Shown here in pieces: positions 27,245 through 35,348 of a stretch of DNA of 64,000 bases. Positions within the stretch are counted from its first letter, which is position 1, and each line of letters begins with the position of its first letter. The position numbers and the translations under genes were made by a program. The stretch is from the NCBI RefSeq assembly GCF_904848585.1, contig NZ_CAJHCR010000002.1, forward strand, positions 310,001 through 374,000. The letters are read 5' to 3'. The notes beneath the pieces were generated by a model that was given only the letters and a program-made list of their open reading frames with translations, was not told the origin of the DNA and ran no database searches. This DNA comes from Paraburkholderia kirstenboschensis. Lineage in GTDB: Bacteria; Pseudomonadota; Gammaproteobacteria; Burkholderiales; Burkholderiaceae.

Positions 27245-28459
27245 ATGGGAACGTCTCTTCACAACGAAATATCGACCATCGACGACCGGCGCAGCACCAC
27301 CAGCCTGCCCTCGTCCGGTGCGCCGTTGACACTCAAACACACGATCCACCCGGAGCAGATTCGCGATAATCTGCCCACGGGCCAGGGCGGTGTCGGGTTT
27401 CTCTTTCACGCTACAGACTGGGATACACTTTCTTTTTCCTTTCACAACGTAAAAACAAGAAACGAGTCGTTCGAAGAAGAGCTTTGGCGCACCAAGCCGT
27501 TCATTGCATCGCCAATCTATTCGGGCTCGCAGATGATCGGCGCGAACATCGCGTGTCCGGTGCCGCTCGAGCTCTGGCTCGGCAGTCCGCGCGGCATCAA
27601 GCGGTTTCGCGAGACCCAGTTCTTCCCTGCGCTCGAACTGGCGCGCCAGGCCGGTTTGAACATGGTCGCGATGGGCGCCTCCACGCCTTACGCGTGCAAC
27701 TATGGCGCGCTGCCAAGGCAAACCAAGCCGCCGCATATCACGACCGGTCACGCGGCCACCGCGGCAATGCTCAAAGATTGGGCAATCCACTGCTGCAACG
27801 AGCTCGATCTCGAATTCGGCAAGACGAAGCTCGCGCTCTTCGGCGCGGCCGGACGGCTCGGCACGACGGTCGCCAAGTATCTGCTCTACAAAGAAGCGCC
27901 GAAGGAACTCGTGCTGATCGACTTGCCGGACAAGGTCAACCTGCTCGCGGACCAGGCAAGGGAGCTAATGGCGGCGGACCTGCTTGGACGCACCAAGGTG
28001 TCGGTCCACACCTTCAGCCCCGACACCGCATTACCGCAGTTCGACGGCGCCATCCTCGCGAGCAGCACCAGCGTGCCCTATCTCACCGCATCGGACCTCA
28101 AGCGGGCCCGCTTCTGGATCGACGACTCGCACCCTCGCGCGGCGAGCGTGGAAGCGGAACTCGCGTCTCGCGGACATACGCTATATATTGAATGTTTCGC
28201 CCGCGGCCCGGCAGGCCTCGATTCGAGATTCCCGTTCAGGCTGCCGAGCACGCGCGACTGCTATACCTGTTTCGCCGAGGGCTATGCCGCCTGGCAGGAA
28301 GGCATCGCTTCCGACTTCATTATCGGCAGCCCGCCCGTGTGGTCGGTCTCCTACACGCACGGCCTGCTGAAAAAGTACGGATTTACGGTCGGACCTTTTC
28401 ACGGAAAGGACGGCTCGGCGATCAACCTCGATCTCGGCGTGACGGCAACTATGAATTGA
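27245..28459 (+). CDS. Acyl-ACP reductase (AAR)-like NAD(P)-dependent enzyme
   Basis: The 404-residue protein resembles cyanobacterial long-chain acyl-ACP reductase, which makes fatty aldehydes. By-eye matches in order are ITTGHAATAAML (165-176) to FTTGNTHTAYVI; the nucleotide loop LFGAAGRLGTTVAKYL (198-213) then KELVLIDLPD to CGATGDIG...KELLLIAR; LPQFDGAILASS; and CYTCFAEGYAAWQ with Cys342 at the place of the catalytic Cys in LFACFAES. No signal peptide or membrane segment is seen. About 75 extra N-terminal residues precede the conserved region. It is followed 28 bp later by a CqsS-like kinase, suggesting that it makes that kinase's signal. This is an inference; a Ralstonia PhcB-like role is an alternative. 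Confidence 0.78.
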   Translation: MGTSLHNEISTIDDRRSTTSLPSSGAPLTLKHTIHPEQIRDNLPTGQGGVGFLFHATDWDTLSFSFHNVKTRNESFEEELWRTKPFIASPIYSGSQMIGANIACPVPLELWLGSPRGIKRFRETQFFPALELARQAGLNMVAMGASTPYACNYGALPRQTKPPHITTGHAATAAMLKDWAIHCCNELDLEFGKTKLALFGAAGRLGTTVAKYLLYKEAPKELVLIDLPDKVNLLADQARELMAADLLGRTKVSVHTFSPDTALPQFDGAILASSTSVPYLTASDLKRARFWIDDSHPRAASVEAELASRGHTLYIECFARGPAGLDSRFPFRLPSTRDCYTCFAEGYAAWQEGIASDFIIGSPPVWSVSYTHGLLKKYGFTVGPFHGKDGSAINLDLGVTATMN

Positions 28460-28487
28460 CGGGCTCGTAAATGTCACTGGAGGCCAG

Positions 28488-31214
28488 ATGCTAATACCGC
28501 GCGAAAGCATGCAGGACGTGCTGGAACGAAGCCGGTTTGCAATTCGATGGGGAGGCGTACTCGGCCTCGTATGCCACCCCGTCTATTACCTGGTCTGGAC
28601 TTACATCCTGCCGCAGCCGTACGATAATCTGCCGCTGCGTCTGAGCGCGGCGCTCATCTGCGTGCCATTGATCTTTCAGGCGCACTGGCCGAAGCGGTTC
28701 AATCAGTACCTGCTGATCTACTGGCACGTTTGCCTGATCTACGTGCTGCCGTTCGTCTGCACGTTCCTCGCGATCAGGAATTCATTCTCCACCATGTGGA
28801 TGATGACCGAGGTCATGATGATCTTCATCATGGCGCTCTGCATCGACAATCCATTTCTGCTCATGGGCTGTATCGGCATCGGCATGCTGTCCGGCGGCCT
28901 GGCTGCGGTAGCCAGTTCGCCGGCTCCAATCGTGCTGAGCACGGCGAATCAGTCGGACCTCGCGGTGCTGCCGGTTGTCGTCCTGTGCAGCATGGCCTTC
29001 AGTCATGCGATCAGCAAAGGGCGCATCTTCGTCGAGAAGAACCGCGCACTGCAGGCGCTCGCCGGGTCCATTGCGCATGAAATGCGCAACCCGCTCAGCC
29101 AGTTGAAACACGTTCTGGATCGCGTGGAAGAGACGCTGCCCGCCGTTACCGAACATGGCCGCGCGCCTGTGCTTCCGGGTGCGGGCGCGGCACTGCTGTA
29201 CCGGCATCTCGCGCATGGGCAGTTGTCGATCGAGCGCGGCCTGCGCGTGATCGCAATGACGCTCGACGAAGTCAGTGCCAAACAGATCCGCTCGGACTCC
29301 CTCACTTACCTGAGCGCGGCCGCGACCACACGCAAGGCGCTCGACGAATACGGTTTTGCCGACAGGAAAGAGCGCGGCAAGGTCCGCCTCGCGGTGCTCG
29401 AAGATTTCACCTTCAAGGTCGACGAAACCGTCTATCTGTTCACCCTTTTCAATCTGATCAAGAACGCGCTGCATCACATTGCACCGCTTCCTTCTGCCAC
29501 GCTTACGCTGACCGTCGACCGGCACTGCGTCAGCGTTCGCGATACCGGCAGCGGCATCGCCCCGGAGATCCTGCCACATCTGTTCGAGCCGTTTCGCACC
29601 GCCGGCAACTCGGCGGGTACGGGCCTCGGACTTGCCTATTGTCAACGCGCCATGCGCGCGTTCGGCGGCAGCATCGCCTGCAAGTCGGAGCTCGGCAAGT
29701 TCACGCAATTCACGCTGCAATTTCCGCCCGTCACCGAGAGCGAGGTGGCGGCGCACGAGCGCGCAATCGTCGAGCGCGCCACTGCCGTGCTCAACGGCAA
29801 ACGCATTCTTCTCGCCGACGACGACGCCGCTCAGCGCGCCCGCACACGTCGCACGCTGGCGAAGGTCGGCGCCGAGGTGAGCGAAGCCGAAAACGGCGCG
29901 GCCGCATTGGCGATGCTGCGCGAAGCGTCGGCATACGACCTCGTGCTGATGGACGTCAACATGCCGGTGCTCGATGGCTACTCGGCCACCGAACAGTTGC
30001 GCGCCGGCCGCGATCATCCGAACTGGAACGTGCTCGTCGCCGCCTACACGTCCGAGCCTGGCAACATCGCGCGCGTGCTGGCGCGCCGCGCAGGCATGGA
30101 CGACATGATCAGCAAGTCCTGCAGTGTCATGGACCTGTTCACGTCGCTGCAAGCGCTTTTCGAGAACGGCAACAGGCGCCATCTGAACCAGCGGTTCGAC
30201 GACTTTTCGGGCAAGTCGATTCTGGTTGCCGACGACGACAACTACAGCCGGCTCGTCGCCAAGGCCTATCTGGAACGCTTCGGCGCGAGCGTCGTGGAGG
30301 CCGAACATGGGCAGGCGGTGCTGGACCGGCTTGACGAAGAGGCTGTCATCGACGCAATCGTGGTGGACATGAACATGCCGGGAATGGGCGGCCTCGAAAC
30401 GGCAGCGGCGATTCGAGCGCGCACCGACGGCTACGCGAGCGTGCCGATCATCGCGTTGACGAGCCAGTCGGATATCGCCTCGGTGCAGGCGTGCATCAGC
30501 GCGGGCATGAACGAAGTCATGATCAAGCCCGTGCAGGTCGGCGCGCTCTATGCATGCCTGACAAGACAGTTCGCGCAGCAGCGCAGCGGCAGCAGCGACA
30601 GTGCGTCGGTCGAGGCGCAGCGCTCGCCGGTGTCGGCTCAGATGCCGCCGTCGTCAGGCTCGACAAGCTCGTCAGGCCCGGCGGGGTTGCCGGCGCAAGC
30701 CGCGTCGGCAGGCTCTGGCGGCGGTCTCGCCGTGGTGCGCGAAAACGATCTGCTCGACGCCGCTCATCTTGGAGAACTGGCGGCACTCGACCTGATTGAC
30801 GAATCGTTCGCGAACGGCATCGAGCAGATCCGCGCGCTGACTTCGCAGCTTCGCGCGAACGCCGCCGACCGCGACCTCGACGCCGCGCATGGCGCGTTGC
30901 ACGTGCTGCTTGGCGCGAGCGGCAACGTCGGAGCGAAGGCGTTGCACCAGTTCACGCGGCACATCTATCCACGCACGCTGGAAGGCGAATGGCCCGCGGA
31001 GCCGGACTGGCTCGAGCGGATCGACGCGTTGAGCGAGCGTTCAGCCGACGCGCTGTATCGCTATCAGGCGTCTGCAAACGCCGCGAGAGGCCAGCCTGAA
31101 GCGCCGGCCGACGCGACGGCACGCACGAGCACGAGCACCAGCACCAGCACCAGCACGGCCGCGAGCGCCACCACGTCCACGAACACGAGCGGTCTCGCGG
31201 TTCGCGAGAACTAG
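28488..31214 (+). CDS. CqsS-like hybrid sensor histidine kinase (REC-REC-Hpt)
   Basis: The 908-residue protein begins with about six transmembrane helices (19-175) closely resembling the CAI-1 receptor CqsS. GVLGLVCHPVYYLVWTYILP followed by QPYDNLPLRLSAAL matches the CqsS pattern with FPAYYFIW and PQSYENLGLR, and WPKRFNQYL and SFSTMW also agree. Then come the H box SIAHEMRNPLSQLK (His197), N box NLIKNAL, G boxes RDTGSGIAPE and GTGLGLAYC, a first receiver (436-560, Asp489), a second receiver (576-697, Asp627) and an Hpt domain (755-860, His805 in LHVLLGASGNVGA). The Hpt is fused here, whereas Vibrio uses separate LuxU. GGAGG precedes the ATG. It is co-transcribed with the reductase-like gene. 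Confidence 0.9.
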   Translation: MLIPRESMQDVLERSRFAIRWGGVLGLVCHPVYYLVWTYILPQPYDNLPLRLSAALICVPLIFQAHWPKRFNQYLLIYWHVCLIYVLPFVCTFLAIRNSFSTMWMMTEVMMIFIMALCIDNPFLLMGCIGIGMLSGGLAAVASSPAPIVLSTANQSDLAVLPVVVLCSMAFSHAISKGRIFVEKNRALQALAGSIAHEMRNPLSQLKHVLDRVEETLPAVTEHGRAPVLPGAGAALLYRHLAHGQLSIERGLRVIAMTLDEVSAKQIRSDSLTYLSAAATTRKALDEYGFADRKERGKVRLAVLEDFTFKVDETVYLFTLFNLIKNALHHIAPLPSATLTLTVDRHCVSVRDTGSGIAPEILPHLFEPFRTAGNSAGTGLGLAYCQRAMRAFGGSIACKSELGKFTQFTLQFPPVTESEVAAHERAIVERATAVLNGKRILLADDDAAQRARTRRTLAKVGAEVSEAENGAAALAMLREASAYDLVLMDVNMPVLDGYSATEQLRAGRDHPNWNVLVAAYTSEPGNIARVLARRAGMDDMISKSCSVMDLFTSLQALFENGNRRHLNQRFDDFSGKSILVADDDNYSRLVAKAYLERFGASVVEAEHGQAVLDRLDEEAVIDAIVVDMNMPGMGGLETAAAIRARTDGYASVPIIALTSQSDIASVQACISAGMNEVMIKPVQVGALYACLTRQFAQQRSGSSDSASVEAQRSPVSAQMPPSSGSTSSSGPAGLPAQAASAGSGGGLAVVRENDLLDAAHLGELAALDLIDESFANGIEQIRALTSQLRANAADRDLDAAHGALHVLLGASGNVGAKALHQFTRHIYPRTLEGEWPAEPDWLERIDALSERSADALYRYQASANAARGQPEAPADATARTSTSTSTSTSTAASATTSTNTSGLAVREN
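31130..31157 (+). repeat. Hexanucleotide repeat in the kinase 3' end
   Basis: About four and a half copies of AGCACS encode a Thr-Ser dipeptide tract at residues 880-890. Copy changes would keep the frame and alter only tail length. Confidence 0.6.
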
Positions 31215-31224
31215 CGCTTCCTGC

Positions 31225-32385
31225 TCAAGCGGCGTGACTGTCCGACGCCGATTCGCTCACACCGTCATGCACCCGGCCTCTGATGCCGGGAAAACGCATT
31301 GTCACGGTGGTGCCCTCACCGACCGTGGATTCGATCCGCAGCCCGCCGCCGAACGACTGCATGATGCGGTTGCAAAAGATCATGCCCATACCGTGGCCCC
31401 CACGACCCGCGTGCGTCGTGACCGGATCGAGCAGCAAGCGCGCCTTGACCTCCGGTGCAATGCCCGGACCGTTGTCGTGCAGACCGATTTCCGGCTCGGG
31501 CCCGTTCGTCACTTCTATGCGCAGCGAGGGCGCCGGACAACCGTCGAGCGCACGCAACGCATTCGACAACAGCGAAGAGAGCACGAGCGCCACGCAATTC
31601 GGCATAGCATGCACGACGAAATCGCCCCGCATGTCGACGCCTATCCATTCGCGCTGCGAGCCGGCGAACGGATAGGAGTCGAGTAGCGTGGCGACGAGGC
31701 GTGTCGCCCTGACCTCGCGCGCGGCGCTGCCGGTCGCCGACTGCGGCCCGCCGCTTTTGTGCACCGTCGCCCAGAACGACGAGATCAGCGTCAGGCAATA
31801 CTGCGCGTTGTTCAGCATCGAGGTGGCCGCGGTGCCAATTTCCTGTTGACGCTGCGGGTCGTATTCCTGCGCGACATCGTTTTCGACCGAGCGCGCAAAA
31901 AGCGATATCGCGGCAAGCGGCGTGTTCAGTTCGTGAGCGAGGAACGCAAGCGTCTCGTCCATTGCAAGCAGCCTTTGCTGACGCGTCTCGCGCTCGACGT
32001 AGCGCGCCACCGCCTGCTTCAGAACCTCGCGCACCGACTCCATGCGAAGCGGCTTTTCGATGATGCGGAACAGGTCGCCGGTATTGAACGTTTGCAGCAG
32101 CATGTCCTTGTCGGCGTAGGCGGTGACGAGGATGCGCACGATCTGCGGATACGCCTGCGCAACCTCACGCAGCAGATGGCCACCATCGCGTCCCGGCATG
32201 CGAAAGTCGGTGACCAGCACGGCGATTTCAGGACCGAGTTCTTGCAGCAGCGCCATGGCTTCGTCGGCGCCGTGGGCCAGATGCACGCGGTAGTCGTCGC
32301 GCACGGCGCGCGCAAAGTGGTTGCGCGACATCTCGTCGTCGTCGACGAACAGGATGGAAAACGGCGCTTGTATCGTGTCACTCAT
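31225..32385 (-). CDS. Response regulator with histidine-kinase output domain
   Basis: The 386-residue protein has an N-terminal receiver (residues 10-125; acidic pocket FVDDDE, phosphorylatable Asp60 in LVTDFRMP, Lys111 in IIEKP) directly followed by a kinase core. The core has H box LAFLAHELNTPLAAI (His151), N box SLLSNALRAL, G1 LHDNGPGIAP and G2 GRGGHGMGMIFC. It has no DNA-binding or membrane domain. The receiver-then-kinase order recalls PhcR of the Ralstonia Phc system. It ends 10 bp from the CqsS-like kinase gene in convergent orientation and is likely its signalling partner. Confidence 0.88.
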   Translation of the reverse strand: MSDTIQAPFSILFVDDDEMSRNHFARAVRDDYRVHLAHGADEAMALLQELGPEIAVLVTDFRMPGRDGGHLLREVAQAYPQIVRILVTAYADKDMLLQTFNTGDLFRIIEKPLRMESVREVLKQAVARYVERETRQQRLLAMDETLAFLAHELNTPLAAISLFARSVENDVAQEYDPQRQQEIGTAATSMLNNAQYCLTLISSFWATVHKSGGPQSATGSAAREVRATRLVATLLDSYPFAGSQREWIGVDMRGDFVVHAMPNCVALVLSSLLSNALRALDGCPAPSLRIEVTNGPEPEIGLHDNGPGIAPEVKARLLLDPVTTHAGRGGHGMGMIFCNRIMQSFGGGLRIESTVGEGTTVTMRFPGIRGRVHDGVSESASDSHAA

Positions 32386-32776
32386 CGTGTTTCCGGCGGT
32401 TCCATTGGCGGACGTCGACAGTCGGGGTTCGCTCGCATTCTACCGTCGCGGCAGGCCGGATCGGAAACGAAGGCCATTGGGCCGGCGTAAAACGACTAAG
32501 TCAATTCGACCGGATTAAAGGCGTTCGGCAATAAATCCCATTACAACATACCGACGCTCCCGCAGACATTCGCAATACAATAATTACACTAAACCGACAA
32601 TTACCTTCGACCCGGCATTCAGCACGATAATTGCTCCCAGGATTAACACCGACAAAGCTGCGCTCTTTCCTGCAGCCGCTTAACGGTCGGCGTACACTCG
32701 CGCTCGAAGCCCATGCCATAGGGCGCACCGGGCACCTCTACATCGAAGCGGGTTATTGGAGACCAGGAGAACATCA
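32386..32776. promoter_or_regulatory. Divergent promoter region, response regulator / MFS gene
   Basis: These 391 bases are more AT-rich than the surrounding genes and contain no protein-like frame. They must carry both divergent promoters; I cannot place them precisely. Confidence 0.35.
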
Positions 32777-34024
32777 ATGAACTGGACACGGGAACAGAGA
32801 AACGTCACGATTGCCGCCTATCTCGGCTGGACACTCGACGCATTCGATTTCTTTCTAATGGTGTTCGTATTGAAAGATATCGCGGCGGAATTCAATACGA
32901 AAATCCCCGAAGTCGCATTCGGCATAATGCTGACGCTAATGATGCGCCCGGTCGGCGCGCTGATTTTCGGCTGGCTCGCGGACCGCTATGGTCGCCGGCC
33001 CACGTTGATGGTCAACATCGCGTGCTTCTCTCTGCTCGAACTGCTGTCCGGCTTTTCGCCAAACCTTGCCACGCTGCTCGTGTTGCGCGCGCTGTTCGGC
33101 ATCGCGATGGGCGGCGAATGGGGCGTGGGCGGCGCATTGACCATGGAAACCGTGCCGCCGAAATCGCGCGGCATCGTCTCCGGCCTGCTGCAAGCAGGCT
33201 ATCCGAGCGGCTATCTGCTCGCCTCGGTCGTGTTCGGCGTGTTCTATCAGTACATCGGCTGGCGCGGCATGTTCTTTGTCGGCGTGCTGCCCGCGCTGCT
33301 CGTGCTGTACATTCGGGCGCACGTGCCGGAGTCGCCTGCCTTCAAGACGCTCGAGAAGCAGGCGCGTCCTGGCCTTGTCGCAACGCTGAAGCAGAACGTG
33401 AAGCTGTCGCTCTACACGATCGTCCTGATGACCGCGTTCAACTTCTTCTCGCACGGATCGCAGGACCTGTACCCAACATTCCTGCGCGTCCAGCATCAGT
33501 TCGACGCGCATACGGTGTCGTTGATCACGATCACGTTGAACATCGGCGCGATCTGCGGCGGGCTCTTTTTCGGCATGTTGTCGGAGAGGATCGGGCGCAA
33601 GCGCGCGATCTTCATCGCCGCGCTGATCGCATTCCCGGTGCTGCCGCTGTGGGCTTTTTCGAGCACGCCGGTGTTGCTCGCCCTCGGCGCGTTCCTGATG
33701 CAAATCTCCGTGCAAGGCGCATGGGGCATCATTCCGGTTCATCTGAACGAGATCTCGCCCGATGAAATCCGCGCGACCTTCCCCGGTCTCGTGTATCAGT
33801 TGGGCAATCTGATCGCTTCGGTCAACGGTCCGCTGCAGGCGAGCGCCGCTGAAGCGCACGGCAACAACTATGCGCTCGTAATGGCGGTCGTGATCGGCAT
33901 TGTCGCCGCCGTGATCTGCGCGCTGATTCCGTTTAGCCGCGAGCGCCGCGGCATTGACATGACGCAGTCGGCCAGACATGTCGGCGCCCATCCGCAAGGA
34001 AGTACAGTTGAAGGACAGGTTTAA
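32777..34024 (+). CDS. MFS transporter, sialate/monocarboxylate (NanT/Jen1-like) type
   Basis: The 415-residue protein has twelve predicted helices. After MNWTREQRNVTIAAYLGWTLDAFDFFLMVFVLKDIA comes the MFS motif GWLADRYGRRPTLM, repeated as GMLSERIGRKRAIF in the second half, and RALFGIAMGGEWGVGGAL. The LGWTLDAFDFFLM start and GGEWG signature are those of the H+-coupled sialate or lactate/carboxylate symporters. The substrate is not fixed by sequence. AGGAG precedes the ATG, and a terminator follows. Confidence 0.9.
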   Translation: MNWTREQRNVTIAAYLGWTLDAFDFFLMVFVLKDIAAEFNTKIPEVAFGIMLTLMMRPVGALIFGWLADRYGRRPTLMVNIACFSLLELLSGFSPNLATLLVLRALFGIAMGGEWGVGGALTMETVPPKSRGIVSGLLQAGYPSGYLLASVVFGVFYQYIGWRGMFFVGVLPALLVLYIRAHVPESPAFKTLEKQARPGLVATLKQNVKLSLYTIVLMTAFNFFSHGSQDLYPTFLRVQHQFDAHTVSLITITLNIGAICGGLFFGMLSERIGRKRAIFIAALIAFPVLPLWAFSSTPVLLALGAFLMQISVQGAWGIIPVHLNEISPDEIRATFPGLVYQLGNLIASVNGPLQASAAEAHGNNYALVMAVVIGIVAAVICALIPFSRERRGIDMTQSARHVGAHPQGSTVEGQV

Positions 34025-34059
34025 GCATTCGACCAGACAACAGGCACTGATTCACGCGA

Positions 34060-34090
34060 AGCCGTTCCGATTCTTCGGAACGGCTTTTTT
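34060..34090 (+). terminator. Rho-independent terminator after the MFS gene
   Basis: An 11-bp perfect stem AGCCGTTCCGA / TCGGAACGGCT with loop TTCT is followed by a T run. It lies 36 bp after the stop codon. Confidence 0.93.
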
Positions 34091-34218
34091 ATTGCCGGAT
34101 GCAAACGTGAAGCGAACACCCACGACGGGCACGAGGCGCGAGGTCTTCTAGAGGAGTTAATCGACATCCGACCCTTGCCCAGATCGACCATCCTTCTTAT
34201 CCTGAAAAAAACGGCTGT

Positions 34219-34236
34219 TTCAAATACCTATTTGAA
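34219..34236. promoter_or_regulatory. Perfect palindrome upstream of tetR (candidate operator)
   Basis: TTCAAAT-ACCT-ATTTGAA is a perfect 7-bp inverted repeat with a 4-bp centre. It lies 44 bp upstream of the TetR-family gene, a typical place and size for an autoregulatory TetR operator. Confidence 0.65.
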
Positions 34237-34280
34237 TCGCGTGTTCGCAGAGCGGGCGCCCGAGAACTGGGAGACGCAAT

Positions 34281-35204
34281 ATGGCAGGTCGCACAACAGG
34301 CCGGCACGCCGGCGATACGAAGTCACGCATCCTGGATGCGGCTGAGGCGCTCTTCATCGATTGCGGATACGAGGCCATGTCGCTGCGCCAGATCACTTCG
34401 CGCGCCGAGGTCAATCTTGCGGCGGTCAACTATCACTTCGGCAGCAAGGAGTCGCTGATTCACGCGATGCTGTCGCGCCGGCTCGACCGGCTCAACCAGG
34501 AGCGGGTGAAGCTGCTCGAGCGTTTCGACCGGATGCTCGGCGAGCGTCTGACCTGCGAGCACGTACTCGGCGCAATGTTCATCCCGGCGCTGCGGCTCTC
34601 GCGCGATCCGCGCGTCGGCGGCAAAGCGTTTTTGCGCTTGCTGGGCCGCGCTTATACGGACCCGTCCGCGTTCATTCGCGACTTTCTGAGCGCCCACTAT
34701 GCGTCGGTGGCCGTGCGTTTCTTCGATGCGTTCCAGCGCGCGCTGCCGCATCTGCCGCGCGAGGAATTGGGCTGGCGGCTGCACTTCGCAATCGGCGCGC
34801 TGTCGGGCGTGCTCGCGGGCACCGATACGGACAGCCTGATCGCCGAGTTCTCGCAAGGCAAGTCGATGAACGATCTGCAACTGATCGCACGCCTTGCCTC
34901 GCTGATGGTCGCCGCGCTGAAGGCGCCGCTGCCTGACGCGTCGCAACTCGCGATGTTCGCCGCCGTGCTGGGCGATGCCGACGATACAGGCGCGGACAGC
35001 GCTATAGACGGCAGCAAGCAGAGTGCTGGCGATGCAGCAAGTGAAGCGCATGGCGACGGCTCGGGCTTGTTGGAGTCGGCGGCGGGTTCAGCGTCATCGT
35101 CGGCTTCATCCGCTTCTTCGGGACCTGCGGACTCCGACGACAAGCATCGCGGCGGCACGGTCGAAGCGTGCTCGTTCCAGCAGGCGTTGCATGGCGCGAC
35201 GTAA
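34281..35204 (+). CDS. TetR-family regulator of the fatty-acid cluster
   Basis: The 307-residue protein has a TetR helix-turn-helix at residues 14-60 (KSRILDAAEALFIDCGYEAMSLRQITSRAEVNLAAVNYHFGSKESLI), followed by a helical ligand domain up to about 225. The last 80 residues are low-complexity Ser/Ala/Asp and unusual for the family. It stands just ahead of fadE and the other beta-oxidation genes on the same strand, so it probably represses them and responds to an acyl-CoA, by analogy with PsrA/FadR-type TetR proteins. Confidence 0.9.
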   Translation: MAGRTTGRHAGDTKSRILDAAEALFIDCGYEAMSLRQITSRAEVNLAAVNYHFGSKESLIHAMLSRRLDRLNQERVKLLERFDRMLGERLTCEHVLGAMFIPALRLSRDPRVGGKAFLRLLGRAYTDPSAFIRDFLSAHYASVAVRFFDAFQRALPHLPREELGWRLHFAIGALSGVLAGTDTDSLIAEFSQGKSMNDLQLIARLASLMVAALKAPLPDASQLAMFAAVLGDADDTGADSAIDGSKQSAGDAASEAHGDGSGLLESAAGSASSSASSASSGPADSDDKHRGGTVEACSFQQALHGAT

Positions 35205-35348
35205 AAGGAGCGCCCGCAACGGCCGTTTTACCGATGCGGGCGTTACGCACAAAGACGCAGAGCCGCTCACACAACATCGATAACAACGTGAACCGTCCAC
35301 GCAACGTGGATGCGTTTGCACGCATCATGGAAACACGGAGGAAACGTC
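35205..35348 (+). promoter_or_regulatory. tetR-fadE spacer with two dyads
   Basis: CGCCCGCA (35211-35218) pairs with TGCGGGCG (35235-35242), and TCCACG-CAA-CGTGGA forms a perfect dyad at 35296-35310. The second lies 38 bp before the fadE ATG. Operator or attenuator roles are possible; no T tract follows the first. Confidence 0.4.
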
